Shown piece by piece: positions 44,075 to 53,357 of a stretch of 64,000 nucleotides of DNA (position 1 is its first letter; the number at the start of each line of letters is the position of its first letter). A program made the translations under genes and the position numbers. This stretch comes from Pseudoalteromonas distincta (GTDB taxonomy: Bacteria; Pseudomonadota; Gammaproteobacteria; Enterobacterales; Alteromonadaceae), in NCBI RefSeq assembly GCF_000814675.1, contig NZ_JWIG01000025.1, positions 62,001 to 126,000 on the forward strand, in the 5' to 3' direction. A model generated the notes under the pieces. It was not told the DNA's origin, did not search any database, and worked only from the letters and a program-made list of their open reading frames with translations.

Positions 44075-44287
44075 ATGAAAACATTTCAATCAACATTAGT
44101 ACTAATGGCGCTAGCTTCTTCATCAGCGGCTTTTGCAGCAACAGATTTTGATACGCTAGACGTAGATGGTAATGGCGCAATCAGCCAAGCCGAAGCTTCA
44201 GTAGATGCTGAGCTTTTAAGCAAATTTGAAGAACTCGATACAAACCAAGATGGTGAGCTATCTGAAGATGAGTTTTCTAAGGCCTAA
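44075..44287 (+). CDS. secreted EF-hand protein 1
   Basis: The 70-residue protein has a signal peptide ending AFA (about residue 21), then two EF-hand calcium loops: DVDGNGAISQAE and DTNQDGELSEDE, both with the acidic and Gly positions needed for binding. It should bind calcium in the periplasm or outside. First of three tandem paralogues (44075, 44457, 44759) with the same signal-sequence style. It lies behind a sigma-54-like promoter. Confidence 0.85.
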   Translation: MKTFQSTLVLMALASSSAAFAATDFDTLDVDGNGAISQAEASVDAELLSKFEELDTNQDGELSEDEFSKA

Positions 44288-44456
44288 AATTAAAGCCTTA
44301 AGCAGTTAATGCTCTGTGATGTTATCTAAATTCTGAGTTGCCAAAGACAACCTAAGTAGGCAAGGGAGCCTACTAAAAAGAATAACCAGGAAGTGACTAG
44401 AGAGCACTATAGAGCAAATTTATTTAGGACACCGCATACTTTTGAAGGATTAAATT

Positions 44457-44663
44457 ATGAAAAAGCTACAATCAACATTTGTACTTATGGCTATTGTTTC
44501 TTCGTCAGTAGTTTTTGCAAACACAGACTTTGAAACACTCGATGCAGACGACAACGCTTCAATTAGTCGCTCTGAAGAATCGGTGCAAGTTATAGAGCAA
44601 TTTGACGAGCTGAATGTTCAAAGTAGCGGTGGCCCGACAGAAAATGATTTTTTTGAATATTAA
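44457..44663 (+). CDS. degenerate EF-hand paralogue 2
   Basis: The 68-residue protein shares its signal peptide and the DFETLDADDN start of loop 1 with its neighbours. However, loop 1 reads DADDNASISRSE (central Gly lost) and loop 2 is unrecognisable (NVQSSGGPTEND). Calcium binding is doubtful. The frame is intact and has a ribosome site (GAAGGA), so it is still translatable. It looks like a decaying or rapidly diverging copy in the tandem array. Confidence 0.65.
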   Translation: MKKLQSTFVLMAIVSSSVVFANTDFETLDADDNASISRSEESVQVIEQFDELNVQSSGGPTENDFFEY

Positions 44664-44758
44664 TTTATAAACACTTTACTCCTAAAGGATCTTTGAAAAG
44701 GACTTCTTACCTCTAATCAGGTCACCCCTAATCAGGCTCAAAGCCTAAGGAAACGATT

Positions 44759-44974
44759 ATGAAAACATTACACAAAACTTTAGCACTTGTAGCCCTAGCT
44801 TCTTCTTCAGCGGCGTTTGCTGCGGTAGATTTTGATTCTTTTGATACAGATGGCGACGGCATAATTAGCAAAACAGAAGCCCAAGTAAACTCGCAACTAG
44901 TACAGCTTTTTGATCAATTAGATACAGATGGAAATGGCGAGTTATCTAAAGAAGAGTTTTCGAAGGTTCAGTAA
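44759..44974 (+). CDS. secreted EF-hand protein 3
   Basis: The 71-residue protein has a signal peptide ending AFA, then loops DTDGDGIISKTE and DTDGNGELSKEE, both textbook EF-hand sequences. It is clearly related to the gene at 44075 over the full length. It closes the cluster and is followed by a strong terminator, so the three may share transcripts from the upstream promoter; each has its own ribosome site. Confidence 0.85.
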   Translation: MKTLHKTLALVALASSSAAFAAVDFDSFDTDGDGIISKTEAQVNSQLVQLFDQLDTDGNGELSKEEFSKVQ

Positions 44975-45009
44975 TAAGCTCTATGTAGAACCTTACTAGT
45001 CATACTCAC

Positions 45010-45045
45010 AAAGCAGCTAAGTAATTAATACTTAGCTGCTTTTTT
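45010..45045 (+). terminator. terminator after the EF-hand cluster
   Basis: AAAGCAGCTAAGTA pairs with TACTTAGCTGCTTT over five bases, ending in six T residues. Confidence 0.9.
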
Positions 45046-45194
45046 GTGCATTTAATTTAATATATTACTTTTTAGTCACCAAAGTAGTGCAAAACTTGAG
45101 TTTGAATAGTGTCAAGTTACTGATTATTAAGTTATTTTATTGTTGGTTTTAAACTTGCAAATCTATTTATAACTTAGGTTAATGAGTATTTAAA

Positions 45195-46142
45195 ATGGCG
45201 CGAATGAGTTATATCAGTAGTGTTGAGCGCTACCACGAATATGAGCATGTAATACACAGTTTACTTGAATCTATTTTAATGAGTATTGAGGACGGATTAA
45301 CTAAAGAGCGTGATACCCGCTATCTGATTAAGCAGTACCCATTTTTAGAATTACAATATTGTTTGAATGCAGAAGGTTTGCAGCAGGGTAATAATGTCTG
45401 CTTTAAACGCGCATATAGCAAAAAATTAGGTGAAAGTGGTAATCAACAGGATTTAAGCGAGCGACCCTATTTTTTGAACGCTAAAGCAAGTGATAAAGTG
45501 TGCTTTACTGATCCCTATATTTCTATAGCGACTAACCATTTATGTATATCGGCGATTAAAGAGCTAAAAAAACCAATTAATAATCAGCATTACTTGGTCG
45601 TTGATGTGAGCTTAACGCAGCTTATTGAGTTTGTAATGGGTGATACTGCGCGCGCTAATATGTCGCCTTACTTCAAGGCGGGTTACGGTATTATTGTGGC
45701 GTGCTTATTTTGCTTAGTATTATTTTTACTAAATATCGTTTTTAGTGATATATACGCGCTATTAACTCATGTAGATACCTCATCAGACCCACTTGAACCC
45801 TTTAGTATCATTATTTACATCACCTTGGCATTAGCAGTATTTGACTTAGGTAAAACAATACTCGAAGAAGAAATCCTTATGCATAAGGATATTTTTAGGC
45901 ACTCGTCTACGCGGCGCACTATTACACGGTTTATCTCTACTGTGTTGATTGCTATATCAATTGAGGCGCTGTTAACTATGTTTAAAGCGGCGTTGGGGCA
46001 ATCGGAATATTTAATGCCTGCCATAGCGATGATGCTGGCAGTGGTAGGGCTTTTAATTGCACTGGCTATTTATGTTTACTTAGGGGCAAAGGCTGAAACG
46101 CTATTAATGCGGGCTCGCTTAAAACAAAAATCCTCCAAGTAG
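45195..46142 (+). CDS. membrane protein with PDC/Cache-like sensor region
   Basis: This encodes 315 residues. The N-terminal half (about 20-150) looks like a PDC/Cache sensor: PFLELQYCLNAEGLQQG, LSERPYFLNAKASDKVCFTD, and HYLVVDVSL. There is no N-terminal helix before it, which is unusual for an extracellular Cache domain. Four hydrophobic segments follow (about 160-182, 202-220, 240-262, 273-300) with charged loops, and a basic tail. No kinase, cyclase or methyl-accepting domain is present. Similar proteins are sometimes labelled 'PDC sensor domain' or 'glycosylation' proteins; the function is unknown. Confidence 0.6.
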   Translation: MARMSYISSVERYHEYEHVIHSLLESILMSIEDGLTKERDTRYLIKQYPFLELQYCLNAEGLQQGNNVCFKRAYSKKLGESGNQQDLSERPYFLNAKASDKVCFTDPYISIATNHLCISAIKELKKPINNQHYLVVDVSLTQLIEFVMGDTARANMSPYFKAGYGIIVACLFCLVLFLLNIVFSDIYALLTHVDTSSDPLEPFSIIIYITLALAVFDLGKTILEEEILMHKDIFRHSSTRRTITRFISTVLIAISIEALLTMFKAALGQSEYLMPAIAMMLAVVGLLIALAIYVYLGAKAETLLMRARLKQKSSK

Positions 46143-46152
46143 GAGGATTTTT
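46126..46152. terminator. shared terminator overlapping a stop codon
   Basis: AAAAATCCTCC pairs with GGAGGATTTTT around AAGTA; the loop holds the TAG stop of the PDC-like gene. A- and T-runs on both sides let it end this gene and the convergent M28 peptidase gene. Confidence 0.8.
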
Positions 46153-46180
46153 ATATTACATAACTCTATTTAATAGCTAT

Positions 46181-47809
46181 TTATTGCTTATCTTGCGCGC
46201 GTTTGGCTTTAAAGTCAGACTCGCTCGTCCACTTTGGCCAATCGCCATTGTTTGCAAGCTGTGTGGCTATATCAACAATAAGATCTATATCTTGCTTAAC
46301 GCCACCTAACGACCAATCAGCTGAGTAGTCGTCTGCTTCTTTATGGTATTTATGCGCAATGTACTCAGGATCGGTATCGCCCAGGCTCATAAATAATAAA
46401 CTAGGCACGCCTTGCTTAGAAAGTGAGAAATGATCTGATCTAAAAAACAAGCCATTTTGCGGGCGAGGATCCATTTTAACAACACGGCCTTGTGATTTTG
46501 CAGCCTTTGCTAAATAGTTTTCCATTGTCGATAAATTTTTACCGTATTGTAAAATATAGTCAGTGCCATCAAGCACGTTCATGCCATCAATATTTAATAG
46601 ACCGACCATTTGTTTTGTAGGTACAACCGCACCCGATGCAAATTCTTCAGAACCAATTAACCCCGTTTCTTCTGCTGTAAAGTTAGCAAAAATAATTGAG
46701 CGTTTAAATGGTTTTTGCTTGTTCATTTTGCTCATTATACGTGCTATTTCAAGCGTGGCTGCAGTGCCTGAAGCGTTATCTACTGCGCCGTTATAAATCT
46801 TAGGGCCAGTATCAGTTTGTTTAGTACCAAAGTGGTCCCAGTGAGCGCTGACAACAACGTATTCGTCAGGTGATTCGCTACCTGTAATTTGTGCAACTAC
46901 GTTATGCGATTTTGCATGTGATACTTCGTTTTTAAAGGCAAGGTTTGCTTTTAAGTTAAGTGGCGTCGCTTTAAAGTCATCATTTAATGCTGCTTGTTTT
47001 AAATCTTGGTAGTTAAGCGTTGCGGCGTTAAACATTTTCTCAGTCGCATCAAGTGTTAGCCAGCCCATAACCGGTAATTTAGACGCGTTTAAATTGTTAT
47101 CCATTAACGTGTATTTAGTGCCGGTGTTTGAACTTTCAACTACGCCCCAAGGATATGCCGCAGGTGCTGTTTCATGAACAATAAATACAGCCTTTGCACC
47201 TTGGCGAGCGGCTTCTTCATATTTATAAGTCCAACGACCGTAGTAGGTCATTGCATTACCAGTAAAAAGGGCGTCGTTTTGAGTAGCAAAGCCTGGATCG
47301 TTAACTAGCACAACCACAGTTTTACCAGTTACATCGATATTTTTATAGTCATTCCAGTTATATTCTGGTGCATTAATACCATAGCCAACAAATACAACGT
47401 CAGAATTGCGTACATCAATTAATGGCTGAAGTTGCTCGGTACGTGCGGTAAAGTCTTTACCTGATTCAAAGCTTAAATCGCCCACCTTTAACTGCATATC
47501 CTGATTAGCAGTCACCATTGCCATTTTTACAGGCTGTAAGTATTTACCTTTATAAGCACCGGTTAAACCCAGCGCTTTATATTGCTCACTTAAGTAGCCT
47601 ACTGTTTTCACTTCACCATGAGTAAGCGGGCCTCGGCCTTCAAAGTCATCCGAGGCTAGCGTTTTAATATGCTGTTTAATATTGCTAAGGCTTACACCTG
47701 CTGTATTTTCTAATGGAGTTTTCTCGCTTGCAGGCTCTGAGCAGCCAAAGAGTGCAACTAGCAAGCTTAGGCTAGCGCTTTTTATAAGAGTAGATGCCAT
47801 AGTCTTCAT
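46181..47809 (-). CDS. M28 family zinc aminopeptidase-like lipoprotein
   Basis: The 542-residue protein has a lipoprotein signal ending LFGC (Cys about 23). A PA insertion domain (about 135-250) lies in the middle. The M28 zinc ligands are visible: His and Asp in SAHWDHFG, Asp in GAVDNASGTA, paired Glu in FTAEETGLIGSEE, Asp in LLNIDGMNV, and His in FRSDHFSLSKQG. It probably removes N-terminal residues from peptides at the cell envelope or outer surface, feeding peptide uptake in seawater. The gene is monocistronic. Confidence 0.9.
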   Translation of the reverse strand: MKTMASTLIKSASLSLLVALFGCSEPASEKTPLENTAGVSLSNIKQHIKTLASDDFEGRGPLTHGEVKTVGYLSEQYKALGLTGAYKGKYLQPVKMAMVTANQDMQLKVGDLSFESGKDFTARTEQLQPLIDVRNSDVVFVGYGINAPEYNWNDYKNIDVTGKTVVVLVNDPGFATQNDALFTGNAMTYYGRWTYKYEEAARQGAKAVFIVHETAPAAYPWGVVESSNTGTKYTLMDNNLNASKLPVMGWLTLDATEKMFNAATLNYQDLKQAALNDDFKATPLNLKANLAFKNEVSHAKSHNVVAQITGSESPDEYVVVSAHWDHFGTKQTDTGPKIYNGAVDNASGTAATLEIARIMSKMNKQKPFKRSIIFANFTAEETGLIGSEEFASGAVVPTKQMVGLLNIDGMNVLDGTDYILQYGKNLSTMENYLAKAAKSQGRVVKMDPRPQNGLFFRSDHFSLSKQGVPSLLFMSLGDTDPEYIAHKYHKEADDYSADWSLGGVKQDIDLIVDIATQLANNGDWPKWTSESDFKAKRAQDKQ

Positions 47810-47942
47810 ATTGTTATTTAATTAGGCTTTCAATATAAAGGAAGCACCGCAGCGATGTCGAATTTTTATAGAGAACTTTTCATTCAATTGCAGATTGATT
47901 TTATAAAGTGTATAAATAACGAACAACCTAAAGGAGCACATA

Positions 47943-48092
47943 ATGGGCCAATGTAAAAAAAGTGGGTATTTATTTATAGCTAGTGGCATTGCATTTTTTG
48001 CTGCTGCAATATTAGCTGAGCAGGAGACATTTTTTGTGCTGTCTGCTTCTTTTATAATACTGGGCACTATAAGTATAAAAAAAGCGATTTAA
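47943..48092 (+). CDS. tiny two-helix membrane protein
   Basis: The 49-residue ORF runs from ATG 47943 to TAA 48092 and has a strong ribosome site (AAAGGAG) eight bases upstream. Two hydrophobic helices (about residues 10-25 and 30-45) are linked by AEQET, and the tail is basic (IKKAI). It is too short for ordinary gene callers. A terminator lies downstream. I know no family; the coding claim rests on the ribosome site and the clean two-helix pattern. Confidence 0.5.
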   Translation: MGQCKKSGYLFIASGIAFFAAAILAEQETFFVLSASFIILGTISIKKAI

Positions 48093-48152
48093 TAACCGCT
48101 TAGTTTTTTTAGCTAAATATAAAGCTTAAATACGATACTTGGCACTAAAAGC

Positions 48153-48178
48153 AAAAAACCAGCATTAGCTGGTTTTTT
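48153..48178. terminator. bidirectional terminator
   Basis: AAAAAACCAGC pairs with GCTGGTTTTTT across four bases. It serves the minus-strand RRM gene and the tiny ORF on the plus strand. Confidence 0.85.
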
Positions 48179-48198
48179 AGCATAAGTTGCAGTTAGCT

Positions 48199-48438
48199 TT
48201 ATGCGTCTGCAAGTTTTACGCGGATCTTACTTTTATCAACAGTAGATTGGTTAAGTGCAGTAATTGCGCTTTTACTTTCTATGTCGTTTGGCATTTCTAC
48301 AAAGGCAAAACCTTTAGATTGACCAGTTTCTTTATCAAGTACCAAGTTACAGGTAGTCACTTTACCGTGCTCTGCAAATAAAGTACGAAGCTCATGCTCA
48401 GTGGTAGCACGAGACAAGTTACGAACTAATAGTTTCAT
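48199..48438 (-). CDS. RRM-type RNA-binding protein
   Basis: The 79-residue protein is a single RNA-recognition motif. RNP2 is KLLVRNL at the start and RNP1 is KGFAFVEM near residues 42-49, with the aromatic positions intact. Such small bacterial RRM proteins bind RNA in the cytoplasm and are often cold-induced; no specific target is known. It stands alone. Confidence 0.88.
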   Translation of the reverse strand: MKLLVRNLSRATTEHELRTLFAEHGKVTTCNLVLDKETGQSKGFAFVEMPNDIESKSAITALNQSTVDKSKIRVKLADA

Positions 48439-48693
48439 AATGAACCTAAATAATTATGTCAGTATTAATTATCTCAAGTAACTCAGGTTTAACCTAATTT
48501 TATTTTAAAACAAATATAAATAAACGCTCTATAGAAATAATTTTTTGTATCACTATGAAAATAATAGATTTTATAATTAAATTTAAAATATCAGTAAATT
48601 GGTAATATTAATTGGTAATTGAGTTGTGGTTATTTGTACAATAAATTGGTAAATTCATATTTAATTAACTTACTATTAACCACAGAACTACTC

Positions 48694-49980
48694 ATGTCTA
48701 AATATACCCTTAAACCGTGTAATACAGTTACAGCTATACTTCTATCTTGTTTAATTACTGGTTGTGGCAGCTCAGGCTCTGATCCTACGGTGCAAAATAA
48801 TGAAGCGATTTCTTCACAAACTCCTGCATTAATTGGTGGTAACAGTCTAGGTGAAGTTATTAGTGATAGTAATGATGCAATAACAGGCTCGTTAACTATT
48901 ACGGATCAACAATCAGGCGAAGCTGCTTTTGTAGCACAAGAAAATAGCGCTACAAGCTATGGTTTTTTTAGCTTAAATGCTGGTGGAGATTGGTCATACA
49001 CACTTGACGATTTAAACGCATCAATAACATCTTTAAGTGAAGGTGAAACACTACAAGATACAATAACAGTAAACTCTGTAGATGGTACTAGCGCACAAAT
49101 TATCATAACAATTGTAGGTGCACCAATAGCTCAAGCTGATGGCTTTGAGAAAATATCACACGTTTTATTGCGTTCAGATGGCGTTAATTCGGGGCTTGAC
49201 GCATACACACTTATTGAAAATGTCTTCGGCGAAGGGTCAATTGAATCTCCAGACCTATATGCTGGCAATCATGAAAGTGTTGTCCATATTATCGAAGATA
49301 CCGATACGATAATTGGTAGCCATTTTGTCTTTTTAGCTCACCGAGATGATGACCAAGATAAAGACAAAGGTGCAAGTGACAGGCAACGTAACGAAATAAA
49401 AACCTACGATAAATCACCACAAGAAACACTGGCGTTTGAAGGTGAGACATTTCAATATAGCTGGAAATTTAAAGTAAGCAGCGAGCTTGAGCTTACGAGT
49501 AAGTTTAGCCATTTTTTTCAAATAAAAGCTCGAAATGATAGCAACGATAATACTAATGGTAATGACGATCAGCCTATTATTACGCTCTCGGGTGCGCAAA
49601 AAAACAGTACAGGTAATCAGCTGCAAGTGCGATATAGCGCAGGCTTTGATGAAAACGGTAACAGCACGGGTCTTGATAAAAACCTCATTGAAACCGACTG
49701 GTCACTCATTACAGATGAATGGGTCGAGGTATTTGTACAAGCTACATTTAGTGAAAATGGCAAGTTTGATATGACGTTAACGCGCTTAAGCGATAATGCA
49801 GAGATATTTAATATAAGCGAGCAAAACATAGATATGTGGCGCGGCTTTAGTGATGCTGATTTTGCTCGTCCTAAGTGGGGAATATACCGCTCAATTGTTG
49901 AAACCGACAGCCTTCGCGCTGATGAAGAACGTGTTAGGTTTGCTGATTTTTCTATTACAAAAGGTAAGATAGCGCAGTAA
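48694..49980 (+). CDS. lipoprotein with polysaccharide-lyase-like domain
   Basis: ATG 48694 starts a lipoprotein signal ending ITGC (Cys about 24); an in-frame TTG at 48619 would bury it. The 428-residue product has a VCBS/cadherin-like N-terminal segment (about 60-145, with SLNAGGDWSYTLDDLNASI). A jelly-roll-like domain (about 155-425) follows with DRQRNEIKTYD, FQYSWKFKVSSEL, FSHFFQIK and PKWGIYRS. This set fits the polysaccharide lyase family of PF14099 type (heparin-lyase/glucuronan-lyase fold). It probably cuts uronic-acid polysaccharides at the outer surface. It has no linked utilisation genes, so its substrate is unknown. Confidence 0.65.
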   Translation: MSKYTLKPCNTVTAILLSCLITGCGSSGSDPTVQNNEAISSQTPALIGGNSLGEVISDSNDAITGSLTITDQQSGEAAFVAQENSATSYGFFSLNAGGDWSYTLDDLNASITSLSEGETLQDTITVNSVDGTSAQIIITIVGAPIAQADGFEKISHVLLRSDGVNSGLDAYTLIENVFGEGSIESPDLYAGNHESVVHIIEDTDTIIGSHFVFLAHRDDDQDKDKGASDRQRNEIKTYDKSPQETLAFEGETFQYSWKFKVSSELELTSKFSHFFQIKARNDSNDNTNGNDDQPIITLSGAQKNSTGNQLQVRYSAGFDENGNSTGLDKNLIETDWSLITDEWVEVFVQATFSENGKFDMTLTRLSDNAEIFNISEQNIDMWRGFSDADFARPKWGIYRSIVETDSLRADEERVRFADFSITKGKIAQ

Positions 49981-50001
49981 GCTATTTTATCAATTAGCAT
50001 G

Positions 50002-50041
50002 AAAAAGCCGTTAATGATTATGCATCATTAACGGCTTTTTT
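50002..50041. terminator. shared terminator for the lyase gene and lipA
   Basis: AAAAAGCCGTTAATGAT pairs with ATCATTAACGGCTTTTT around TATGC, one of the longest stems in the window. It ends the plus-strand lyase gene and the minus-strand lipA. Confidence 0.92.
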
Positions 50042-50059
50042 AATTTTTTGAGAAAGTGA

Positions 50060-51025
50060 TTACTTCACTTCTTTACCCGCTGCTTGTTGATCAGCATGGT
50101 AGCTTGAACGTACAAACGGGCCCGAAGCCGCGTGAGTAAAGCCAATTTCGTCTGCATACGCTTTTAAGCCGTCAAACTCTACTGGTGGCACGTAGCGCTT
50201 AACCGGTAAGTGATGCTTAGAAGGTTGTAGGTATTGGCCTACAGTTAGCATGTCAACGTTGTGAGCACGTAAATCGCGAAGTACTTCTTCAATTTCGCTA
50301 ATTTCCTCACCTAAACCAACCATTAAGCCTGATTTAGTTTTTACTTCTGGGTGAGCTTCTTTAAAGCGACGAAGTAACTCTAATGACCATTTATAGTCAG
50401 CACCAGGACGAGCTAGTTTGTATAAACGTGGCGCAGTTTCAAGATTGTGGTTAAACACATCTGGTGGCGTCTCGATTAATATCTCTAGTGCGCGGTCCAT
50501 ACGACCACGAAAATCAGGTACTAAAATTTCGATAGTAATAGTTGGATTATGTTTACGAATCTCGCGAATACAATCGGCAAAATGCTGTGCACCACCATCA
50601 CGTAAATCATCACGGTCAACTGAAGTGATTACAACGTAGCTTAGCTTCATATCTTTAATAGTAAGTGCTAGCTTTTCAGGTTCAGTGGCATCAGGTTTTA
50701 ATGGGCGACCATGAGCAACATCACAAAATGGGCAACGACGAGTACAAATTGCACCTAAAATCATAAAGGTAGCTGTACCGTGGTTAAAACATTCAGATAG
50801 GTTAGGGCACGAAGCTTCTTCACATACCGAGTGTAAGCCATGCTTACGTAGCGCTTTTTTAATACCGTCAATACGATCGGTTGATTTAGGTAAGCGAATT
50901 TTTAACCATTCTGGCTTACGCAACATTTCAGTTTTTTCTGTAGGTAAAACTTTTACTGGGATCAACGCCATTTTTTCTGCGTCGCGTAGTTTTACACCTG
51001 GTTCCATTTTGACTGGTTTATTCAT
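50060..51025 (-). CDS. lipA: lipoyl synthase LipA
   Basis: This encodes 321 residues. The radical SAM cluster lies in CTRRCPFC and the auxiliary cluster in [12 protein letters not shown]; the C-terminal [11 protein letters not shown] supplies the Ser ligand. LipA inserts two sulfurs into octanoyl groups bound to the lipoyl domains of pyruvate and 2-oxoglutarate dehydrogenases. Its start overlaps lipB by four bases. Order ybeD-lipB-lipA is conserved in gammaproteobacteria. Confidence 0.97.
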   Translation of the reverse strand: MNKPVKMEPGVKLRDAEKMALIPVKVLPTEKTEMLRKPEWLKIRLPKSTDRIDGIKKALRKHGLHSVCEEASCPNLSECFNHGTATFMILGAICTRRCPFCDVAHGRPLKPDATEPEKLALTIKDMKLSYVVITSVDRDDLRDGGAQHFADCIREIRKHNPTITIEILVPDFRGRMDRALEILIETPPDVFNHNLETAPRLYKLARPGADYKWSLELLRRFKEAHPEVKTKSGLMVGLGEEISEIEEVLRDLRAHNVDMLTVGQYLQPSKHHLPVKRYVPPVEFDGLKAYADEIGFTHAASGPFVRSSYHADQQAAGKEVK

Positions 51026-51687
51026 TCGTTTTCAAACCCTTCAGTATGCTTAACCTGTGTTGCATTAAGCTTCTTGATCATGTGTTTCACCAATCCTTCA
51101 CCCGCACTTTCTAGGTTTTGAGGACCATCTAATTCTTTAGTTTGCACCATATTCATGCCCGCATAACCACATGGGTTAATGCGTAAAAATGGACTTAGGT
51201 CCATGTTAACATTTAATGCTAAGCCATGAAACGAGCAACCACGACGAACCCTTAAACCAAGGGATGCAATTTTACTGTCATTAACGTAAACACCGGGTGC
51301 ATCAGCTTTAGCATAAGCTTCAATACCATACTCGGCGAGTGATTCAATAATGCACTCTTCAAGCCACGTAACCAGTTCACGTACACCAATCTTTAAACGA
51401 CGTAGATTAAATAATACATACATCATTTGCTGGCCAGGGCCGTGGTAAGTTACTTGCCCGCCACGGTCAACTTTAATCACCTCAATGTCGCCAGGAGCTA
51501 GTAAGTGTTCGTCCTTACCAGCCTGACCTTGGGTGAATACACTCTCGTGCTCTACAAGCCAAATTTCATCTGGCGTATTTTCATCACGGGTGTCGGTAAA
51601 GTCCTGCATTTTTTGCCAAATTGGCATATAACGCTGACGACCCAGTTGGCGTACGATCAAAGTGTTTTCGTTCACAACAAATCTCAA
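51022..51687 (-). CDS. lipB: octanoyltransferase LipB
   Basis: The 221-residue protein has the family blocks [35 protein letters not shown] and INPCGYAGM with the catalytic Cys and Lys ([12 protein letters not shown]). It moves octanoyl from acyl carrier protein to lipoyl domains before LipA acts. It starts seven bases after the ybeD end. Confidence 0.96.
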   Translation of the reverse strand: MRFVVNENTLIVRQLGRQRYMPIWQKMQDFTDTRDENTPDEIWLVEHESVFTQGQAGKDEHLLAPGDIEVIKVDRGGQVTYHGPGQQMMYVLFNLRRLKIGVRELVTWLEECIIESLAEYGIEAYAKADAPGVYVNDSKIASLGLRVRRGCSFHGLALNVNMDLSPFLRINPCGYAGMNMVQTKELDGPQNLESAGEGLVKHMIKKLNATQVKHTEGFENE

Positions 51688-51694
51688 CTATGGA

Positions 51695-51973
51695 TTAAAG
51701 CATGTGGCGTACGTCATCAATATTGCTGATCACGTTGTAAATTTCTTCAATGTGTTTGCCACTAGTAACTGTTGCTACAAGGCTTACTGACTCGTAATTA
51801 CCTTTGCTGCTTGGTTTTACTTTAGGGGCATAATCGCCAGGTGCTATTGGTTGTAACTTAGCTAAAATTTGATCAGTTAAGTTTACGTTAGCTAAACCCA
51901 TTATTCTGAATGTAAATGGGCAAGGGTACTCTAGGTACTCATCAAATTTAGTATCTTTAACAGGTTGAACCAC
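51695..51973 (-). CDS. ybeD: YbeD/DUF493 family protein
   Basis: The 92-residue protein has an ACT-like fold expected for this family: [19 protein letters not shown] and [20 protein letters not shown]. Its role is unclear; it is conserved between dacA and lipB. First gene of the ybeD-lipB-lipA operon, separated from dacA by a terminator. Confidence 0.92.
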   Translation of the reverse strand: MVQPVKDTKFDEYLEYPCPFTFRIMGLANVNLTDQILAKLQPIAPGDYAPKVKPSSKGNYESVSLVATVTSGKHIEEIYNVISNIDDVRHML

Positions 51974-52083
51974 GACGGTGACTCCTCATACAAAAGTGTG
52001 GACTCTATGCAAGCTTGAAGCTTAATACAGATAGGCAATTAGCAGTCTTGCTTATATGGGGCGCATTCTAACATTTTTCAAGC

Positions 52084-52113
52084 AAAAAAAAACGCCTCAC
52101 AGCGGAGACGTTT
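52084..52113 (-). terminator. terminator after dacA
   Basis: On the minus strand AAACGTCTC pairs with GAGGCGTTT (one mismatch), followed by about nine T residues. It divides dacA from ybeD-lipB-lipA. Confidence 0.75.
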
Positions 52114-52147
52114 AAATTAGTTACCTAGTTAATAGGGGAGATATAAA

Positions 52148-53320
52148 TTACTGCATGATCTGTAAACGTAAGTAATCATAAATTTTGCTAAAGAAGCTGC
52201 CTTCTTCCACTTCCTCAAGTGTTACTAGTGGGTATTGAGCAATATCTTCGCCCTCTAGTTGTAAGAATAACGTACCTACTTTAGTACCTTTAGCAAGTGG
52301 TGCTTCAAGCGTATTATCTAGCTCAAAGTTAGCTTTAAGGTTTTTATGCTGACCACGTGGGATAGTAATTGGTGTATCTTCTAAAATACCTAAAGATACG
52401 TTCTCTTTGTTACCCATCCAAATACGTTGTTCTGCAAAGCTATCGCCTGCTTTGTACGGCGTAATTGTTTCATAAAAACGAAAACCATAGTTAAGTAGCT
52501 TTTTACTTTCTACTTTACGCGCTCGTTCGCTTGAGGTACCCATAACAACAGCAATTAAACGCATATCGTTTTTAGTTGCTGAGGTAACTAGGCTGTAACC
52601 AGCTTCTGATGTATGCCCTGTTTTAATGCCGTCAACATCTAAGCTTTCATCCCATAATAATGAGTTACGGTTATATTGCTTAATGCCGTTATAAGTAAAC
52701 GATTTTTGCTTATAAAGTGCATATTCATCTGGCACATCACGAATAAGAGCAGCACCAAGTGTCGCCATATCGCGTGGAGTTGTGAAGTGCTCGTCAGTAT
52801 CAAGGCCGTGGCTGTTGATAAAGTGACTGTTGCTCATACCTAATTTAGCAGCATGAGCATTCATTAAATCAGCAAATGCGCTTTCGCTTCCAGCAATATG
52901 CTCAGCCATTGCTACACATGCATCATTACCTGATTGAATAATAATACCGTGGTTAAGCTCATCAACACTAATTTGTTTACCTACTTCAATAAACATCTTT
53001 GAAGATTCTGGAAAGTTTTTAGCCCATGCTTTTTCGCTTACCGTTACCATATCGGTAGTGGCAATATTACCTGCTTTAATTTCAGTACCAATTACATAAC
53101 TGGTCATCATTTTAGTTAAACTTGCAGGTGCTAGCTGTGTATCGGCTTCACCTTCAGCAATAACTTTACCTGTTGTAAAGTCGACTAAAAAATAACCTTT
53201 CGCATTAACTTGAGGTGGTGCCGGAATAATTTGGGCGCTGGCTGAGAATACGGCGGCTGTACAAACTAGGCCGCATACACCTTTGAGGATTTTATGTTTA
53301 ATAGATTTCATCATACTCAT
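52148..53320 (-). CDS. dacA: D-alanyl-D-alanine carboxypeptidase DacA (PBP5-type)
   Basis: This encodes 390 residues. A signal peptide ends near SASA. Active-site motifs are SLTK (about 67-70), SGN in IIQSGNDACVAM, and KTG in DGIKTGHTSEAG. A C-terminal beta domain and an amphipathic tail (FSKIYDYLRLQIMQ) tether it to the membrane. It trims the terminal D-Ala from peptidoglycan stem peptides. In E. coli it follows rlpA directly; here a MITE-like element (53358-53619) sits between them, 38 bases before this start. Confidence 0.95.
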   Translation of the reverse strand: MSMMKSIKHKILKGVCGLVCTAAVFSASAQIIPAPPQVNAKGYFLVDFTTGKVIAEGEADTQLAPASLTKMMTSYVIGTEIKAGNIATTDMVTVSEKAWAKNFPESSKMFIEVGKQISVDELNHGIIIQSGNDACVAMAEHIAGSESAFADLMNAHAAKLGMSNSHFINSHGLDTDEHFTTPRDMATLGAALIRDVPDEYALYKQKSFTYNGIKQYNRNSLLWDESLDVDGIKTGHTSEAGYSLVTSATKNDMRLIAVVMGTSSERARKVESKKLLNYGFRFYETITPYKAGDSFAEQRIWMGNKENVSLGILEDTPITIPRGQHKNLKANFELDNTLEAPLAKGTKVGTLFLQLEGEDIAQYPLVTLEEVEEGSFFSKIYDYLRLQIMQ

Positions 53321-53357
53321 TAATGGTTAAAGTTAAAGATTCGCGTTACGCCATTCT

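Noticed and set aside
44457..44663. Frameshifted EF-hand pseudogene
   Set aside because: The frame is open with a signal peptide and ribosome site. The calcium loops are altered by substitutions and small deletions in frame, so it is listed as a degenerate CDS.
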